From Pelecanus crispus (Eukaryota > Chordata > Aves > Pelecaniformes > Pelecanidae), in assembly GCF_030463565.1 (NCBI RefSeq), contig NC_134649.1:34497044-34561043 (forward strand): 64,000 nucleotides of DNA, in the 5' to 3' direction. This document shows positions 27,501-53,700 of this stretch, piece after piece. The notes below the pieces were generated by a model. It worked only from the letters and a program-made list of their open reading frames with translations. It did not search any database and was not told where the DNA came from. The translations under genes were made by a program, and so were the position numbers. Every line of letters starts with the position of its first letter. Positions within the stretch are counted from its first letter, which is position 1.

Positions 27501-29371
27501 CTAAACCACTAGCACCAGGACTGGGGGTCCCTCCAGCTCGGGGACACACCCCAGGACTCCTTGCTGGGGTGTCAAGTTCACTCTCACTGCAGTGACAAGG
27601 TGCCATGTCCCCTGGCCAGGCTGACCCCCTTGTGTGGGGGTAAGTCCTTGAAGCTCCCCCAATAAGGTGCTATAGCAGGGCCACTTGGTTGCTTGCTTTA
27701 GGACTGGGAACAAGGCATGGGGACCACCAGGTTCATCCCCAAACCTTGGGGGTCCCAAAGCAGGGTGGGGACAGCTGTGGTAGGGGGGATGAGCAGTGCC
27801 GGGGTGGACTGCCCAAAGAGTTGTGGTGAATGGAGTTAAATCCAGTTGGTGGTCAGTCACAAGTGGTGTTCCCCAGGGCTCACTATTGAGGCCAGTTCTG
27901 TTTAATATCTTTATCAATGACCTGGACGAGGAGATCGAGTGCACCCTCAGTAAGTTGGCAGATGACACCAAGTTGGGCAGGAGTGTTGATATGCTTGAGG
28001 GTAGGAAGGCCCTGCGGAGGGATCCGGACAGGCTGGATTGATGGGCCCAGGCCAACTGTATGAGGTTCAACAAGGCCAAGTGCCGGGTCCTGCACTTTGG
28101 TCACAACAACCCCATGCAACACTACAGGCTCGGGGAAGAGTGGCTGGAAATCTGCCGGGCAGAAAAGGAGCTGGGGTGTTGGTTGACAGCCGGCTGAACA
28201 TGAGCCAGCAGTGTGTCCAGGTGGCCAAGGTGGCCAACAGCATCCTGGCTTGTATCAGGAATAGTGTGGCCAGCAGGAGCAGGGAAGTGACTGTCCCCCT
28301 GTGCTTGGCACTGGTGAGGCCATACCTTGAATACTGTGTCCAGTTTTGGGCCCCTCACTACAAGAAAGACATTGAGGTGCTGGAGCATGCCCAAAGAAGG
28401 GCAACAAAGCTGGTGAAGGGTCTAGAGCACAAGTCTTATGAGGAGCAGCTGAGGGAACTGGGGTTGTTTAGCTTGGAGAAAAGGAGGCTGAGGGGAGACC
28501 TTATCACTCTCTACAACTACCTGAAAGGAGGTTGTAGTGAGGTGGGTGTTGGTCTCTTCTCCCAAGTAGTTAGTGGTAGGATGAGAGGAAATGGCCTCAA
28601 GATGCATCAGGGGAGGTTGAGATTGGATATTAGGAAAAACTTCTTCACTGAAAGGGTTGTCAAGCACTGGAACAGGCTGCCCAAGGAAGTGGTTGAGTCA
28701 CCATCCCTGGAGGTATTTAAAAGACGTGTAGATGTGGTGTTTAGGGACATGGTTTAGCAGTGGACTTTGCGGTGCTAGGTTAACAGTTGGACTCAATGAT
28801 CTTAAAGACCTTTTCCAGCCTAAACGATTCTATGATTCTATGACTCACCACACGGCCCCAGCGGTTCCAGACACTATAGGTACCATCGTGCTCAAGGAGC
28901 TGGATGATGTAGAACTTGTTGTTGTTGGCACTGATGTTGGTCTGGTTCAGGGTGCAGTTGTAGTCCTCATAGACCTACAGCAAGCAGCATGGCCCAGGCT
29001 GGCACCTGGGCAGTGGTTGGGGATAGGGGGGTGCAGACCTGTCCCAGCAAGGATGCAGGGGTGGTCTGCAAGAAAAATTGTGGCTGGCACTGTGTCAGCA
29101 TGGTGGGGGCTGCCCTGGGACTCCCCCCATCCCTCCTGCCCACATCCCCCCATCCCAGCCCCTCTGGGTACCTCAGCCCTGCTCTCACCCGAGCGCCCGG
29201 TGCTGTGCTCAGGGGGCACAGCCCATCAATGGTGGCAGGAAGCTTCTCCTTGGATGCTGTTTTCAGGGCTGCCAAGGTGGAGCTCCAGGTGTCATCCTCC
29301 TCTCCCCGCTTCGCTTTCTTGCCCCCGACATCTGGCTGCTTCAGGGGGGCTGCATTGCGCTTGGAGGCCAT
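24595..29371 (-). CDS. PARP3: Poly(ADP-ribose) polymerase 3, WGR and catalytic domains, 10 coding exons
   Basis: Nuclear ADP-ribosyltransferase activated by DNA breaks, acting in non-homologous end joining. Coding exons on the - strand: 29189-29371, 28849-28974, 27182-27373, 26674-26809, 26193-26419, 25883-26035, 25664-25741, 25222-25399, 24882-25028, 24595-24764, in frame, 529 residues (human 533). A Lys/Glu-rich N-terminus is followed by the WGR domain ([12 protein letters not shown], then NRWGRVGEVGQSK), the helical regulatory domain ([26 protein letters not shown]) and the ART fold. The H-Y-E triad is visible as [19 protein letters not shown] and the Glu of SEYVIYQE. The region after SACY is three residues shorter than in human. 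Exon 6 encodes a run of seven Glu (about residues 306-312). Intron 2 is largely a CR1 element and the last exon ends beside an LTR-like insertion. Start taken at the MASKR codon; a longer upstream open frame lacks similarity. Confidence 0.95.
27810..28843 (+). mobile_element. CR1 LINE, 5'-truncated, in PARP3 intron 2 (antisense)
   Basis: About 1 kb of chicken-repeat-1 type LINE. Translated + strand parts read [20 protein letters not shown] and LADDTKLG (reverse transcriptase end), then [45 protein letters not shown] and a 3' part ending [18 protein letters not shown]. The element ends in the short tandem tail ATTCTATGATTCTATGA typical of CR1. It is 5' truncated and its reading frame is interrupted, for instance by a stop right after GGATCCGGACAGGCTGGATT near 28040. 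It is in opposite orientation to PARP3. Confidence 0.95.
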
Positions 29372-31143
29372 GGCTGAGCCACACCCGTGGGGCCAGCACA
29401 GCCTTAATCTCCCAGCAAAATCCTCGGGTAGAGCAGAGTGGGAGGAGAGAGATGATGAGCTGCCCTTCCGGGAAAGTCTGGCTGGGATGTGCCTTGCTTT
29501 CCCCACATCTCCAGCCCACAGCCAGGCTGGAAAGGGGGGTGGGACCTCTCCCTCCAAAATGTCTCAGCCTTGCCCCTCTGCTTGAGGTGGGGGCAGAGCC
29601 CCTCAGCACCCTCCAGCCCCCAAGGGAGCCCAAAAGGGAGACACAGCCCAGTGAGGCGGAGCCAAGGGGGAGCACGGGGTGGGGGGGACGTCCGCTTGTG
29701 CAGCAAACTCATGTCAAAAGAGCTGGAAGAGGACGAGGGTCCGCTGGAGGGGCGGAGGAAGCCTGGAGAGCCCTGTGTGCCCCCCCCACACACACACCAG
29801 CGACCCCCAATCTGCAAGAGTGTGTCCCCAAGGCTGCCCTACCCCTGTGCCTCCAGGGACGTGTAGGAGAGGAAAGCATGCAATGCCCCCGCCCCGCCCC
29901 AAACATGCAATGCCTCCTCAATCACCCCCAAGCCCAGCGAAGGGGTGCAGCACCCCACAGGGCGAGGGCATGGTGCTTTGATTTGGGCACGGGGCGGGGG
30001 GCTCAGGCAGCCCCTCATCTCCTGTGCCCCCCTGGTCCCAGCCAAGCAGAGGGTGCCGGGGTCAGCAAACGGGGCAGCAGAGCAGGGAGTGGCCATGTCC
30101 TACCTGCTCCCGCTGCCTGAGGCTGGTGAGCCCAGCACCAGGCACAGCCGCTCCCTGTCGAGGAGCCTTTGGGCAGGTCAGGCACAGTCCCAGGCAAGAG
30201 CAGGCAGCAGCCAGCGATGACAGCAGAAACAGCTGTCACGCCCCTGGGTAGCGCATGCACCCTGTGGCAGAGCCTGCCTGCTTGCCAGGCGGTCCCAGGA
30301 CAAGGGGTGACCCTGCTGCCTGCTGACCCTCCAGCCAGCCCCCCTCCACCGTGCTCTGGGACAGAGAAAACAGTCTTGAAAGGGTTAAAGCCTGCATCAT
30401 TTTGCATGTTAAATCTCCTTTCTTGGGTCCCTGCCAAACAGGCAGGGCTGAGGATCAGGCAGGGAGGAGGACCAGACACTGGCATTTGAACGCGTTTGGA
30501 AGGGTTCGCAGCAATCGCTGCATTTTCCTGCCTGCAAACTGCCTTGCTGTGAGGTGCACGTCCCCAGGCAGGAGCAGCTGCGCAGCCAGTGGGGATGGGT
30601 GGTGAGGGCAGGAGGCAGAGCTGCCCTTCCTGCTGGGGACGTGGAGGGGACGATGCTGCTGGAGCCAGAGCATCCGTGGCTTTGTAGCCCCCAGGCTCGG
30701 CCATGTCAGCCTGAGGCAGCACAGGTGAGGGGACAGCCCTGTGTCCTCCCTCAGGGGCAGAAAAAGTGGTTTAGTTTTACTGAGCCAGGTACTCCCCCAA
30801 AGGGACTGCAGTCCACGGAGGAGCCCACGCTGGGGTGGGCGAGATGAGTTAGAAGTAAGGACTGGCAGGAGGAGACCAGAGGCTCCCACTCCGCGTGCCA
30901 CCCGCTGACTCACCAAAGGGATGGGGACGACTGAATGTAGGGTGGCAAGAACACAGGGAGTGGAGACCACGAGCGGGAGGTGGGGGCTGGCGTTGAGCCT
31001 GGGGAAGGAAAGGTGTTTCTCCGAGCACTCCCTTTTCTTTATGTCTTCTTTGCTTCCCCATGCCTGGATCTGTAGGTAAAAGGGCTCTTCCATGGGCCCC
31101 CCACCCCCTCCAGAGGTTCTCCGCTTCCCACTTCTGTAGTCAA
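29372..31143. other. Spacer between divergent PARP3 and RBM5
   Basis: The PARP3 promoter and 5' UTR should lie in the first few hundred bases (29.4-29.8 kb), but no single feature marks them. No exon was recognised in the rest. Human RRP9, which neighbours PARP3 there, was looked for (WD-repeat translations) and not seen. Confidence 0.5.
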
Positions 31144-31722
31144 TGGCTCAATGTCCAAGTGGAAACCAGTGAGAAGTGGCGTCCCTCAAGGGTCTGTACT
31201 GGGACCAGTACTATTTAATATCTTCAACAACAGAGACAGTGCAATCGAGTACCCCCTCAGCAAGTTTGTGGGTGACACCAAGCTGAGTTGTGCAGTTGAT
31301 TTGCTTGAGGGAAGGGATGCCAGGCAGAGGGACCCTGACAATCTGGAGGAGCTGGGGTTGTTCAGCCTGGAGAAGACAAGGCTCCGGGGAGACCTTACTG
31401 TGGCCTTTCAATATATGAAGAAAGTTGGAGACTTTTTACCAGGGTCTGTAGTGACAGGACAAGGGGCAACGGTTTTAAACAGAAAGATGTAGATTAGACA
31501 TAAGAAAGAAATCTTTTGCGGTGAGGGTGGTGAGACACTGGACCAGGTTGCCCAGAGGAGCTGTGGATGCCGCATCCCTGGAGGTGCTCAAGGTCAGGTT
31601 GGAAGAGGCTTTGAGCAACCTCATCCGGTGCCAAATGTCCCTGCCCACAGCAGGGGGGTTGGACTGGATGATCTCTGAAGGTCCCTTCCAACCCAAACCA
31701 TCCTGTGATCCCATGATCCACA
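31144..31722 (+). mobile_element. CR1 LINE fragment upstream of RBM5
   Basis: Second CR1 copy on the + strand. Recognisable parts are [17 protein letters not shown], then an internal deletion that joins the reverse-transcriptase end to [17 protein letters not shown], and the 3' part ending with GGTCCCTTCCAACCCAAACC and CCTGTGATCCCATGATCC. It is shorter and of a different subfamily from the copy in PARP3. Its 3' end lies about 300 bp from the RBM5 start codon. Confidence 0.93.
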
Positions 31723-31779
31723 GGAAGGCACGGGGAAGCGGGGAGAAGCCTAGCCGGGAGACTCGCTCCCAGGCGGGGC

Positions 31780-32024
31780 GGCGGAGGGGCCCACGGCCGC
31801 CCCGCACTACAGCTCCCGGCCTGCCCCGCGGCGGGCGGCCGCCCCTGCGCCTGCGCACCGCTTGGAAACTTCCAGGCGGCGGGCGCGCTGCCTCCTGGGT
31901 AGAAGACGGTCAGTCACCTCGGCGCCATTTTGTGGCGAGGGAGTGAGGGGTTGCGCGCGTGTGTTCGGCGCCCTGCGGTGGCGGTTAGCGCTGCGCTGCC
32001 TGCTTGCGGATCGTGGACGGCGTC
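31780..32024 (+). promoter_or_regulatory. RBM5: RBM5 CpG promoter with ZNF143-, NRF1- and YY1-like sites
   Basis: CpG-rich block directly upstream of the RBM5 ATG. Three motifs typical of TATA-less housekeeping promoters are readable: ACTACAGCTCCCGGC at 31806-31820 (ZNF143/THAP11-like), TGCGCCTGCGCA at 31846-31857 (NRF1-like) and GCGCCATTTTG near 31923 (reverse of the YY1 core AAAATGGCG), where transcription probably begins. Motif matches are by eye; factor binding is inference. Confidence 0.6.
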
Positions 32025-46601
<14,577 letters not shown>

Positions 46602-47147
46602 CGCGCTCTGGCCTGCAAAGCGCTTGTTAGCCAGAACTGACTGTTAAACTCTCTAGCCTTGGTGGCCTGGCTGTATTCTGGTTATGGTTTAGAGTTGACC
46701 ATTTCATTCCCTTGGACTTTTTTCCTTCTCGGCATGCAACACTTCCATGAGCAGATTGTCCGAACTGCCACAACTTCATGCTGGAGAGCTCCCGGTTAGA
46801 CCAAAGGGGATGATGATCTTTATACGGTCCTGTATATAATGTAATGTATTTTGTGTTTGGAGCGTGTTGTCCAGATGCCGCTCCTGCCCTCCAGAGCAGG
46901 GGCAGGACCTGTTAGCTGTGGTTTCACACCGTCTCTGCTCTTTTGTTGTATTGTCTGTCTGGGGTTTGTTTTTTGTTTTGGGTTTGGTTTTTTTTTTTTG
47001 AGAACTTTCCTGTACATTTTGTATGATACATCTTTGTATAGACTTTTTGAAGACTTTGATTCTAGTTGCCAGTTTGGCTCATTTCCAAAAGAAATACATC
47101 CAAAAATGATCCTATTTCTGTTTCTCAGTGGGTGAATGAAGAATAAG
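46602..47147 (+). other. RBM5: RBM5 3' UTR
   Basis: AT-rich sequence after the stop codon, including a T-rich tract near 46990. It is followed by AATAAG (47142-47147) just where a poly(A) signal would be expected; no AATAAA is seen nearby. The sequence becomes GC-rich soon after. The end is therefore placed at about 47160 by inference. Confidence 0.55.
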
Positions 47148-47984
47148 TTGCCAGTGCTGCTTGTCCTTTCTGTGGTTCTGCCTCTTCCTTGATGAGACTT
47201 CATCCTGGAGTCTCTCTCCTCCATGCAGCACTGCACTTGCCTGCTTCCTTTCATCCCTGCGTGGTGCTGTGCCTTGTCCGAGCGTCTTGCAGCTTCAGCG
47301 TGGATGCTGGCTGGTGGAGGACCAGGTCTCCTTGTATCCCTTCCTGCTGTAGCTATGGGAGCAGGAGAGGGACAGCAGAAGTGTCTTCTGCAGCTTGCAG
47401 GTCCTGCTCAGGAGCCCCTGGGTGTTACCAGGGTTCCTGTGCTCCGCCTTGGCTTGCCCTGGACCTCCCCGGGCACGCTGCCACGGAGCTGCTGGAGGCT
47501 GGCTGATGGCAAGCCACCTCATCTCCTAGAGGTTTCCTTCTGCAGCTGTTGAGTTACCATCTTCGTGTTTCTTCTCTGCCACTGCCTGTGCCTTGGGTAT
47601 CAGCCTTGCGTCCTCTTCCCAAGAGCCAAGATCAGAGAAGGGCTCAGCCCTGACCTCTGCCTTTGCCCATGCCCTTGGCTGTGGGCCTTGCTCAGCCTCC
47701 CCAGGGAAGCTGAGCCAGGAGTGGTCCTTCCCCAGGGAGCAGCCAGGCCAGCACCGTCCAGCTGGGCACAGGAGTGCTTTAGGATGGGGCAAGAGCAGCT
47801 CCACCACCCCTTGAGGCCAGCTCCTCGGGGCTTTGCTTGCTGCCAAATCTGCCTCTGGGCCTTGTGGCACGGCTCGGCTGCTGCCTCATTTCTGAGGGGT
47901 GCCTGGCTGGGGGCGAGCCGAGGTTGGGAAACCCTCAGCCCCAAACCCCTCCACCCCTGCCTCGTGTCCCGGTGGGCGGGAGCT

Positions 47985-48340
47985 GCTGTGTCCCGGGCCG
48001 TGCCGCCGGGGCCGTGTCCGTGTCCCCGGGCCGTGTCCGTGCCGCCGGGGCCGGCTGTGCCGCCGGGGCCGTGTCCCCGGGCCGTGTCCGTGCCGCCGGG
48101 GCCGGCTGTGCCGCCGGGGCCGTGCCGGCAGGCGGCAGGCGCGGCGCGGCTGTCGCACGCCCTTCGTGCGCGTCGCCGCCGAGCGCCGCCGCGGGTCCGG
48201 CCCCAGCGGTGGGCGCAGCAGGGGTCCGCGGCAGGCTGGGTGCAGCCCCCCGGGACTCGTCGTGAGCGGCGGGAGCCCGGAGCCGCCGTCGCTGTGCCAG
48301 GCTCGGGGGGGAGAGCGGGCGCGGGATGCGGCATCCCCTC
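47985..48340. repeat. CpG-rich block with 51-bp tandem repeat
   Basis: A highly CpG-rich segment built of CCGTGTCC, CCGCCGGGG and CCGGCTGTG units. A stretch beginning GTCCCCGGGCCGTG at 48022 recurs 51 bp further on (48073) almost without change. CpG density stays high to about 48330. It could be a CpG-island promoter for a gene to the right or a pure minisatellite. Confidence 0.7.
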
Positions 48341-50589
48341 CTCGGCCTCACAGAGGAGCCGTGCGGGTCAGACGGGTCAGACCAACCCGAGAGTTGGCTC
48401 TGCCCCAGTCTCTGCCTCAGTTTCTCCCCCAGGATGGTGGCTCAGGGAGACGGGCCTGGTGCACTGCGGCGGGGACCCCTGTGCCCTGCGGCAGCCTCCC
48501 CCACCTCCCCAAATGTCCCGGCTGGTGATGCGGCAAAGTGATTTGCTGCTCTGGGCTGTAAACAGGGCTGGGGGGGGGGTATTTCCCAGCAGGTGGGCTC
48601 GATGGGTCGATAAAGTGCATTTGTGCATCTCAGCTTCTTCCCAGCCCATCGATCCCCTTCGCAGTGCATCCTCCTTACAAGGGGTGATGCCCCAGGCAAG
48701 GGGGGGGGGCCCGCCTGCGGTGGGCACAGCACAGCCTTCTCCCGGCTCCAGTCGGCTCCTGCCAGGCTCGCTCCCTCTTTGCTGCGGCAAAGTGCTGCCC
48801 CAGGACCAGGAGCTGAGCCAGCCCCAGCCGGTACCTCCGGCAGAACAGCTGTGGTGCGGAGCCAGGAGAGTGCCATGGGGCCACAGGGTCACCCGCTGAC
48901 TGTTTGCGGGGACAACTGCTGGTTGGGGGTGCCCAAAGCAGGGCCCCTCCTGGGGCAAGGCTTTAATGGGGGTCCTGGTGTCACAGCCCCCCACACAAGG
49001 CAGATGGGCCAAAGCCCCCCTTCCTGGGGGAAGGTACTGTTGTTGCTGGGCATGCAGGGAAAGGGAGAAGCGGTGGTGTGGGTGCCATGCCACCCCCCAA
49101 TGCCAGGCATGCCCTCCAGCCCCCGCACCAGGCGCTGGAGCAGGGCATAGAGGCACTGGTGCCTGCCAGCACCCGCACCTCCAATTTAGGCAGCACAACG
49201 TGGCTGTTCGTGACTGAATGCGCCGTGGCCCACTGCCTTCAGAGGGACGTGGTGTCCCTGCCTCCCCAGGGACTGCCCTTCAGGGGCGGGGGGCGGGGGG
49301 AGCCACCGGACCAGCCCCAGACGTGCACGATGGCGAGGCAGGACCCCCCCTGAGCAGAGGGGAGCTCCCTCGGGCACCTGTCCCGCTGGGGCTGGGCAGC
49401 CAAGCTCCCTCGGGGCCAGGGGCTCTGCCTCTCCTCATGGCCTGATCCTGGTGCAGGCTGCCCCAAGAGGGTGCAGGCCCACGGCTGAAATGCCAGATGC
49501 AGGCTGATGTGGGTCCTAGCAGGGATGTAGAGGGAAGAAGGGCACTGGAGAGAGGTTTTTGGAGCAGGGCACTGGCGGGAGGAGATGCGGAGCAGTGCCT
49601 GGACGGGCAGAACTGCACTGCAATCCTTCCGTGCCTCAGTTTCCCTATTGCTAAGCAGCAACAGGGTCTCTCCTCTGTGGATGATAGGGGAAGAGTAAGG
49701 TCTCTGAGCCCCAGAGCATGTGGACACCCCAGGCTGGGGGGCAAGGGGGGCACCCAAAGGGACCCTCTGCCCTTTCCTGGGGGGCAGCAGGGTGAGGGCA
49801 GGGCTGCAGCCCAGGGCTCCTCCCAGGCACAGGGCCGGCTGCAGGGTGACCTCCAGGGCCTCGGCACCAACCAAGCCGTGGCTCCTTCCAGCACCTAAAA
49901 TACGCTGAATTAAAGATCACTGCCGGTCTGGTTTTAAGGTCTGGGATTTTTCTGGCTGGCTTTCAGCATTATTAATATTAAAACTCCCAAGCCTGCTACA
50001 CCCCGGCTTTCCAGGAGGCCCTCCGAGCATTGCGAGCTCCTGCACGCTAATTGAGCCAAGGAAACTGGCCAAGTCGTTAGCACGAACAGCCTCTCTCCCC
50101 AGCATTTGTTAATCACTGAAGTTACCAAGCCATGGTGGAGCTCAGCACTCTGCGTGACCATCCCCAGGCATGCCTTGCTTGCCAGCTTGGCAGCTTGCAC
50201 TGTTGCCGAAACGCTGCCTGTGGGCAGGAAAACATCCCCACGGTGCCGGTCAGGGCTGCCAGAGACCTGGGGTGCCAGGGGACCGGTCTGGAGCGCTCGA
50301 TGCAGCGACATGTGCTTGGGATGCTCACAGGAGCTCGGCTTGGCCCCAGGGCTTGGTGCAGACCAGGTTGGCCCTCCTGCGATCCCCCCCTGCCAAAAAG
50401 CCTGCTGTGCTCGGCAGGACGGGTGCTGGGGAGAGCTGTGGCCCAGGGCCACCTTGGCTATGCGTGTGCTGAGTGCCGGCCAAAGCCAGGCACCCGCAGC
50501 TCCCCGGGGATTATATCCTGGGCGCTGAAAGTGGCCTGAAATGGGAGGTGGTGTTTGCTGCTGCAGGGGAAGAGCCTGGGGCAGGAGGA

Positions 50590-50725
50590 CATGGGCGTGC
50601 ACTCATGTGTGTTCGCAGGTGCGTATGTGCTTGTGCAGCTGCCTGCATGTCCATGCATGTGTGTGTGTGCATATGCACCTATGTGTGTGCTTATCTGTGT
50701 GTGCATGCGTGTGCTTATGCTCCTC
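50590..50725. repeat. TG-rich simple sequence
   Basis: Degenerate TGTGTG/CATGTG/GCATGCG stretch of about 130 bp, an old alternating purine-pyrimidine microsatellite. Confidence 0.7.
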
Positions 50726-53700
50726 TCCATCACCTTTCCCCACTCCACCGCAGGGGAGTTAACACGGCTGCTTCCCCTTCTCCCCGCCGTGTCGGTCCAT
50801 CCTCTCCTCAGCTACTAAACATGTCTGAAATACTTTGGAATTGCCCTGGAATAGTTTTCCCTTCCCTGTGTAAGTGATTTCACCCAAATGCCCCATGGCC
50901 ACGCTGGCTCTGTGGGGCTGCAATGGGGAGGACAGGCAGGGCTGTGGTGCAGCATGTGCCAGCGTGGAGTGGGTACCGCTGCAGCCCCCAGCAGCCTGCC
51001 TGTTTGCTGGGGGGATGGATGCTCCAGGGGCAGGAGGAGGGCAGCCGAGGTGGGGGGTGCACAAAGGGCGGCCTCTTCCCCGGGGGGGTGATGGCATCCC
51101 ACGCCGGGCAGGGCCAGCACCCCTGCCTGCCCCATGGTATGGAGCCCCTGTGGCCTTGGACGGGTGGCCGTGTCACCCCAGCCACTCTCCCCACCCAGCC
51201 CTGCGGGACCAATGTGGGTGAGGAAGGGGAGGTGAGCCCCTTATCCCTTGGCCGCTCCACCCGAATGCTGTTTCGACCAAGAGCCTGTTTCTGGCTTGGG
51301 AACTGTATGGTCCAGGTTTCCCTGCTGGGGCGGAGAAAAAGATGGTTTTAATTGACTCGCCATCTGCAGCAACGTGGACCCAGTTTGCAGCCCCAGGGGG
51401 TGGAGCGGGGGCTCTGGTGCTGTTGGAAGAAACCAAAAGCAGATGGGGGCTGGGATCCTGGGGCCTGGGACCTGCAACCGCATGCAGCATGGTTATCCCC
51501 CTGCCAGGCAGCCGGCTGGGTGCCAGGCTGCCTGCTGGCCCCTGGGCTCTGCCATGCTGAGCACTGGGCACAGGCAACTCACCCCATCCTAGGCACTTGG
51601 GCACCTTCCAGCACCAGGCTCTCCCAGGGGAGGTGCTCCAGCCTTGCAGAAATGCCGAAACAGGAGGATTTGGAGGGTAAAGAAATGGTTTCCCTGGTGG
51701 AGAATCTTCCCTGCCGCCAGCAACAAGCCGTCGATCACCTGCCAGACAGCGCCGGTGGCCCTGCACCTGCGGCACGCTGGGCTGGCGGTGGCTGCCACGC
51801 AGAGCCACGGGCGGTGGAGCCGAGCCCCTGGGGGAGAGGGTGAGGGGGCTGGCCGGGGGGGCTGGGGGGCTGCAGGCAGCAGGGCAAGCCAGTGCCGGGC
51901 TTGATGCAGGCAAGGCCCTGGGGATCCGGAGGGCGAGCTGAACCCCAAGGGTATTTTACGCCCGGGGAGGTTGGCATGTGTCCCGGGCTGCCTCAGTTTC
52001 CCTCTTTCCCAGGGCGCAGTGCACACCTTTTACTCCGAAGGGTCCCCACACCCCTTAGTCCTCTTCCTGCAGGGGCTGGTGAGGGGAATCAGGGCGTGTG
52101 ATTGACAGGCAGGGCATGATTGATAGGCAGGGCGTGATTGACAGCAGGGTGGCGAGCTGCCATGGGATGCCGTGTGGTGCTGGGGGTCCTGCGGTGCTGG
52201 CAGCGGGTGGCGGTGGGTGCAGGTGGTGCCTGGTCTGGCTCAGGGCACCCCACGAAGGCGGGGGGCACCAAGCAGCCACCACCAGAACACCTGGGGCCCC
52301 TCACCCAGCGAGGGGGAGAGGGTTTCGGAGAGCCTGGCTGGGCGTGGAGGCAGCATGGAGCACACCGGAGCCAGGGCAATGGGGGGAACCCCGAGCCCCC
52401 CATGCTGCTGCATAGGGCACCCGCTGGCCCCCAGCCCCACAGCCCCCAGCGGGCAGAGGGGGGTGAGCAGCTCAGGCCCTTTGCCAAGCATGGGAGTGGG
52501 GGGAGCCACTCACCGTCTCCGCCGGGGGGAACTTGGATGGGAGACGGCTTCATGTCAGAAACGTTTTCGCAGGAATTTGTCACCACCTACAAACAGCTCT
52601 TTTTTTTTTTTTCTCCCCCTTTTTTTTTTTTTCCCTTTAACAGCATCCAGACCCAAGGGTGCGTGCGTGCGGGTACGATGGGGAAATGGGGGCTGGGGTT
52701 TTTGTGCTCCAGTTCCTCGGAAAAAATTATTTGGTGCTCATTGCCCTCCTCCAAAGCCTGGTTTTGGGGGAGCAACTGCTTCTTGCAGCAGGAAAAGCTG
52801 GGCAAGAGAGGGACTGCATTTCCCCCCAGCATACCTCACCGTGGTCCCCACAGGGCTGACCCTGTCCTGGGCACCCCAAAACATCTGTGGGCTCTGGAGG
52901 CTGCTTAACCCCCCCCCCCCCCCCCCCGCTCCCCAGCTCCATCCTTCTCCCCGGCTTGAATCGGGGTGGGATGTGCCCGCAGCATCATTAGCACTCGTCT
53001 AGCCGCCGCGGCAGCGGTTTGAACCCACTTGAAATGCACTTGAAAAGGGCGGATTTGATGGGAGGAATGTGACGGGTTTTTGTTCTCTGAGCCCCCCGGT
53101 TGAAGATGTGCGTAATGAAGAGCTGTGACTTTCACTCGGGTTATTTTGGGATGGACTACTTTTTTTTCCAAGCTGGTGGAAGACCATCAAAGCGGCGCTT
53201 TGAAAAATGTCCCAGTGTATAAATAACTCTGCTGAGAGCAGAATAACGCGGGCTCCCGCGCGCGGCGCGCCGAGACGAGGCAGACGGCATCTGCCGCGCG
53301 ACATTGCATTATAAAAAGGAATTATTCATCCCTTCCTCTAATTAACCGGGTACCGCTCCCCTGCGCGGGAGGGATGGCCCAGCACAGGGAGTGCTCCCGG
53401 CCACGCCGGCGGAGCGGATGCTGCTCCCGGGGTCCCCCCGTGTCCCCCCCCGGACCCACACGCATGCCAGCACCGGCAGTGGGTGGGAGCAGGCAGGCTG
53501 GTGCTGCCCTGCCGCGGGGGAACAGCGAGGCGGGCGAGCTGGTATCGGAAAACCCAAATCCCCGGGGGACTTGCTATCGCTGGAAAACACCTGATCTGCC
53601 GCCTTGTCATCCCCTTGCTGAAAACTAGGCAAAGGGAACAGGATGATGGGGGGCAAGCCCTCAGCACCCCACTGGCTCATGCATTCCTAGGCTGCATTTT

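Noticed and set aside
27796-28757. Open frames with reverse-transcriptase similarity in PARP3 intron 2
   Set aside because: They belong to the truncated CR1 LINE and are not a host gene.
28732-30120. 462-codon open frame on the + strand
   Set aside because: Begins in the CR1 tail and runs antisense through PARP3 exons 2 and 1; it is a shadow frame.
47565-48899. 444-codon open frame on the + strand
   Set aside because: Runs through the 51-bp tandem repeat and the CpG block; no similarity seen.
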